From Amaurobius ferox (Eukaryota; Arthropoda; Arachnida; Araneae; Amaurobiidae), in the NCBI GenBank assembly GCA_951213105.1, contig OX578136.1, positions 153,305,178-153,369,177 of the forward strand: a stretch of 64,000 nt of DNA, read 5' to 3'. This document shows, piece after piece, positions 60,284 through 64,000 of this stretch. The position numbers and the translations under genes are program-made. Below the pieces are notes generated by a model. The model did no database searches and was not told where the DNA came from. It worked only from the letters and a program-made list of their open reading frames with translations. How positions within the stretch are numbered: the stretch's first letter is position 1; every line of letters starts with the position of its first letter.

Positions 60284-62799
60284 GGTCTGACTAATGCAGG
60301 GGCATTTAGGGCGACTGCCCCGGGCCCCCGCATTAGAAGAGGCCCCCAATTAAACAATTGGATCATCGACAAATCCCGAAATAAAAATTATACCATCGGA
60401 ATATGTTTGCCCAGTGAAAAGATTCATTTTAAGGATAAGTATCAGGATGGTATTGGTCGTAAGTACTCCTGATATCATAACGAGGGAAGTAAATAGACCA
60501 ATTAAGAACCATCAGTAATTAATTTAAATACCTTATTAAAGAATAATTAATCATGGTCTATTATTTTAAATAGATGATCTAGTGGTTAGATTTTTATAAT
60601 AGGGAGACTTATACTCCAAATTGGCTGAAAGAAAGCATAGTTTATAATTAATTAATTCCAAAAGGTAAGAGACAATCAAGAGGCAGGTGTGGATCCAAAT
60701 TAACATTTATTGATATATATACATGTATATATATATATATATGAAAATCATCAAAATTCTATTATTTTAAATATCCAAAGCTTTACACCATGTAAATATA
60801 ACAAAATATAAATATATTCTTCCCTTAATTCCTGTATGGGTGATGTATTTCAAATGATCAATCATAGATTGGAGCATTATGACAAATGTTATATTATTCT
60901 AAATAAACTTGCTTAAAATGATTTGATAAACTTTTAGCATTTATGTTAAATGGGCAAAAACAAAACATCTTTACTTTCGATATTAGTACTTGTTAAAGTA
61001 ATTAGCTTAAAGGATTTAGAGAGATTAAATTGCTATGCAAATGAAGACTTACATGGTTGAATAGATGAGGCTTCTATATTGAGGGACCTGCTGCTGTTAT
61101 CAGCGACCTATATGGCAGTCTTTTTATTTATTGCACGGATTGGTCTCTCTTTTCACAGATCGTGAGTCTGCAGACTTATGCAAGGCATTAGTGATAAGGT
61201 AGTTTCTTCAAAACAAATCAGCCGTTGGTAATATATATGCCTGGATGACACATATCAACGAGGGAGGACCAATGTCTTGAGTATTATACGCTCAAAGAAT
61301 AGTAATATTCGGCATCTGCAGCAGACCAAAGAAGGCAAACATCGAGGATTGAAAAGGAACCGGTCCATATTGAGTTTCAGGTGCCTGTACAGGGCTCAAT
61401 AAAACACTAGGACCCATATGCTGAATCAGATTAGCTTAGCTAAAAGCCAACATTCTTAGGTCGCTCCGAAATTTTAAACCATAATGCCATGATAAAAAGG
61501 ATCATAGTGACCGGCATGAGGCCTGTTCGCCTCAAGTCAAGTCGGGGGTGCAATTCTGGAGCGCCTGGTCAACTATGACCGTATCTCCAAGCTGTAAGTG
61601 TACAATCATGATCTCTGTAATTACTTGAATTGCTCCAAAAAGGGGGATGAAGATGAGAATACTCCGTAGGAGTATAGAAGTGGTATTAGGAGGTAAGTGA
61701 ATTCACGAGGAAAAAGTATGACATGCCATGACGTAATGTTCAAAAAAGTAGTCCGAATTCCTCTTGAGACTAGGGGTCCGCGTCCACAATTTACAGGGAT
61801 TTTTATAATTATTCTGTTAATCAGTTTACAGTTTATCAAGTGGAGAGATGACTTTATTTAAGTTTCAGAGGCCTGTTCGCCTTCGTAATTCTGCTTATAT
61901 ATATTTTTTTACTTTTCACTACGCTGTCAATGTTACGGTGGCGCTGTCCTAAACAACCACGTAATTGGCTACTCGTGGACTTCCAAGTCGATGTTATTGG
62001 TAGTAGCCTTTGGTCATGCTAAATCAAGGGGTAGGGTGTTGATTACCCCTTTGGAGCAACGTGGACTTATCTGTGAATTCTGTCCTAGCTGTATTGTTTG
62101 GTAGGAGTAACTTTTGCACATTATTTTTGTAGGTTGACAGAAATAATTGGCTTTCTCGAATAACTGGACATGCTATCGTGAAGGAAGTGGAATTCGAGGT
62201 TTTCAGTTTCTGTGGTAACTAAGTTTTTGTCTGCAAAGGAATTTCTGACCGTTATGGTAAAGCATATGAAATTCTTGCACGTGTGTTTTAGAGGGGGCGA
62301 AATAACGTGTGACCACACTCGTGAAATTGCAGCTGTGGCTAGTCATCCTGCAGATGTTAACATAGGCATGAGAAGGGAATTTAGAAAATGGCTCGTTGAC
62401 CATGGTAACTGCCTTAAGATGTATTTAAAAAGAAAATGTGAATATAAAATTTTGAGTAAAAGATCAAATCACGATTAAAATTTAATAGAAACGATAAAAG
62501 GGTTTTAAAAATAAATGTGCATTAATTAAATTTAAGTAAAAATGTCATATTCACTATGACAATAAGATCGCACTGTTTCAAGATCTCGATTATGTTTGCT
62601 TTTTGGTTATGATAGAAAGTTTCCAATTATTTAAATTCCAATAAAATATATTAAAGCTTCTTACACTTTTTACTAGAATGCAATTATGTTTTTGAAAAAA
62701 AAAATTGTTTGTTTCTTTCATATATGTCGAGAGATAAAGGGGGGTCCCCAAAGAAGTGTCTGCCCCGGGTTCCAGTTATTCTAAGTCGGACCCCTGCAT
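60284..62799. mobile_element. Possible 2.5-kb DNA transposon
   Basis: GTAGGAAA stands at 60276-60283 and 62800-62807. Next to the right one the sequence ends CCCCTGCAT. On the left ATGCAGGGG begins 10 bp inside. GCCCCGGG occurs ~20-35 bp inside both ends. The interior has no recognised protein; open frames at 61621-61839 and 62212-62478 are unassigned. The asymmetry of the left end weakens the call. Confidence 0.4.
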
Positions 62800-63094
62800 G
62801 TAGGAAACTTCTTTCCTGTAATGATTTTCTACAGTATCTCTCACAAGGATACCAACAAATAATCTACTACCAATCACTGATAGCACCATAGTTGGCAAAG
62901 AAGAAACCCAGATGAGAATGTAAAAAGTGTATTTTCAATGACGTGTTGCCCATTGTCTCTCATAGTGTTGCAAGAGGGTTTATACAGACAGTGCAGATCA
63001 TCCACCCCCCTCCCCTGCGTCTTTAAAACTAGAACGAGATCCAGCCTTTAGCAGCTAAATTCGTTATCAGCATATCCAAATTAGTGGGGAAAAA

Positions 63095-63898
63095 AAGTCT
63101 GATGTGGGAAACACATGACTTTCCTTACAGACTCAAATTCATTTTCTCTTTATTTCTTTCACAAATCATTAAATTGAGTTTAATTCCACAAAATGACAAT
63201 GGATTTGCAGTTTTAATTCAATTTTTTTTTCATCTGGAGATTGGACGTACTTTTAAAATTGACGTGCCAAAAGGCAAAAAAAAGTAACGTTTAAAAGTGA
63301 CGTGCCAAAAGACAAGAAAGTAACGTTTAAAAGTGACGTGCCAAAAGGCAAAAAAAGTAACGTTTAAAAGTGACGTGCCAAAAGGCAAAAAAGTAACGTT
63401 TAAAAGTGACGTGCCAAAAGGCAAAAATACGAAAAAACTAAAATATCTCAATGGTTAATCATAGTGTTATCTCTTTGTCTTTGGGATTGGTCTTTCCATC
63501 GTCCAAAATTATGTACAAAATAAGCATTCAATTGATACATTTGAGAATATGTAGTCTTTTATATTAAATTTTGACGATTCTTGCGATTCGTTTCGCAAAA
63601 AATAAAGCAGAGATTTTTTCTTCGAATCATATCAAAATCTAATCAGCACCAGGGTAACCCCAAGTGACTTATCTACCAAATTTTAGGAAATTTGGTCAAT
63701 TAGGTTTAAGCCAGAGTAGATATACACATTGTACATGCAGACAGACAGTCGCTACACACAGATGTCATGCTATAAATAGATTTTTTTTTCCGAATTCCAG
63801 AGTGCTCGAAATGTGTAATTTGTCGAAAACTCGAGTTGCGATTTTCGACACGATTCCAATACTTTCCCTATACATAACCATGTATTGCAGGGAAAGCA
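63095..63898 (+). mobile_element. Dispersed element R1, copy C
   Basis: AGTCTGATGTGGGAAACACA through AACTCGAGTTGCGATTTTCG to TATTGCAGGGAAAGCAA. It contains the internal 36-bp repeat at 63251-63428, which the other copies lack. Confidence 0.75.
63251..63428 (+). repeat. 36-bp minisatellite, five copies, inside R1 copy C
   Basis: GACGTGCCAAAAGGCAAAAA then AGTAACGTTTAAAAGT, repeated five times with few changes. The corresponding place in copies A and B has one diverged unit (AAAGGTGGCGTTGAGAAAAT; AAAGGCGACATAACAAAAAT). Confidence 0.9.
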
Positions 63899-64000
63899 AT
63901 AACTACTTTTGTTTCAGATACATTTTGGCTTTTGTCCTGTGTATTAGTTTGTGTTCTATGCTGTAGCGAGGTAATTCACCTCACATTCGATCTGAACGCT

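Overview
This window is AT-rich nuclear DNA from a eukaryote, most likely an arthropod. The evidence is GT-AG introns, one host gene spread over about 24 kb, and dense, nested transposable elements (hAT, Penelope-like, non-LTR and LTR retroelements, 5S- and tRNA-headed SINEs, microsatellites). I see no bacterial-style operons, CRISPR arrays or intact rRNA genes. I do not assign a species.

Left end (1-6.4 kb): part of a Polinton/Maverick (adintovirus-like) element. A minus-strand reading frame runs off the left edge. It encodes an ALKBH2-like AlkB dioxygenase fused to a PC4-like single-strand-DNA-binding domain and a further C-terminal region. It faces a plus-strand, protein-primed-type family B DNA polymerase that begins with a spliced exon and four C2H2 zinc fingers and carries an endonuclease-VII-like Cys/His module. 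A 1-nt frameshift separates the last ~110 codons of the polymerase. Between the two genes lies an array of 13 TCACRTGA palindromes. A repair enzyme with an ssDNA-binding domain opposite a replicase is the most interesting system in the window.

6.4-22.9 kb: A-rich tracts, a palindromic minisatellite, repeats of a 'CCACTGAACACAATTT' motif, a tRNA-Arg-like sequence, and a 3.2-kb non-autonomous hAT element. The hAT element has 8-bp target duplications and an internal ~150-bp tandem array, and a 5S-rRNA-headed SINE is inserted in it. There follow a decayed C2H2 zinc-finger array, a second SINE with the same body, and the first of three copies of a ~750-bp dispersed repeat.

22.9-46.8 kb: the host gene, a STN1-like (CST complex) OB-fold protein on the plus strand. 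Four exons have matching phases; the 5' exon(s) were not found. Its introns hold a non-LTR retrotransposon, a Penelope-like remnant with a hammerhead-like motif, a foldback repeat, and a decayed GTF2IRD2-type hAT transposon that was itself split by a young 7.2-kb LTR element without gag/pol.

48-64 kb: a second, related LTR element flanked by an identical 149-bp duplication, small hAT-like MITEs, a second copy of the array-bearing hAT element, two more copies of the ~750-bp repeat, and a weakly supported 2.5-kb transposon. I found no convincing host gene right of 46.9 kb.
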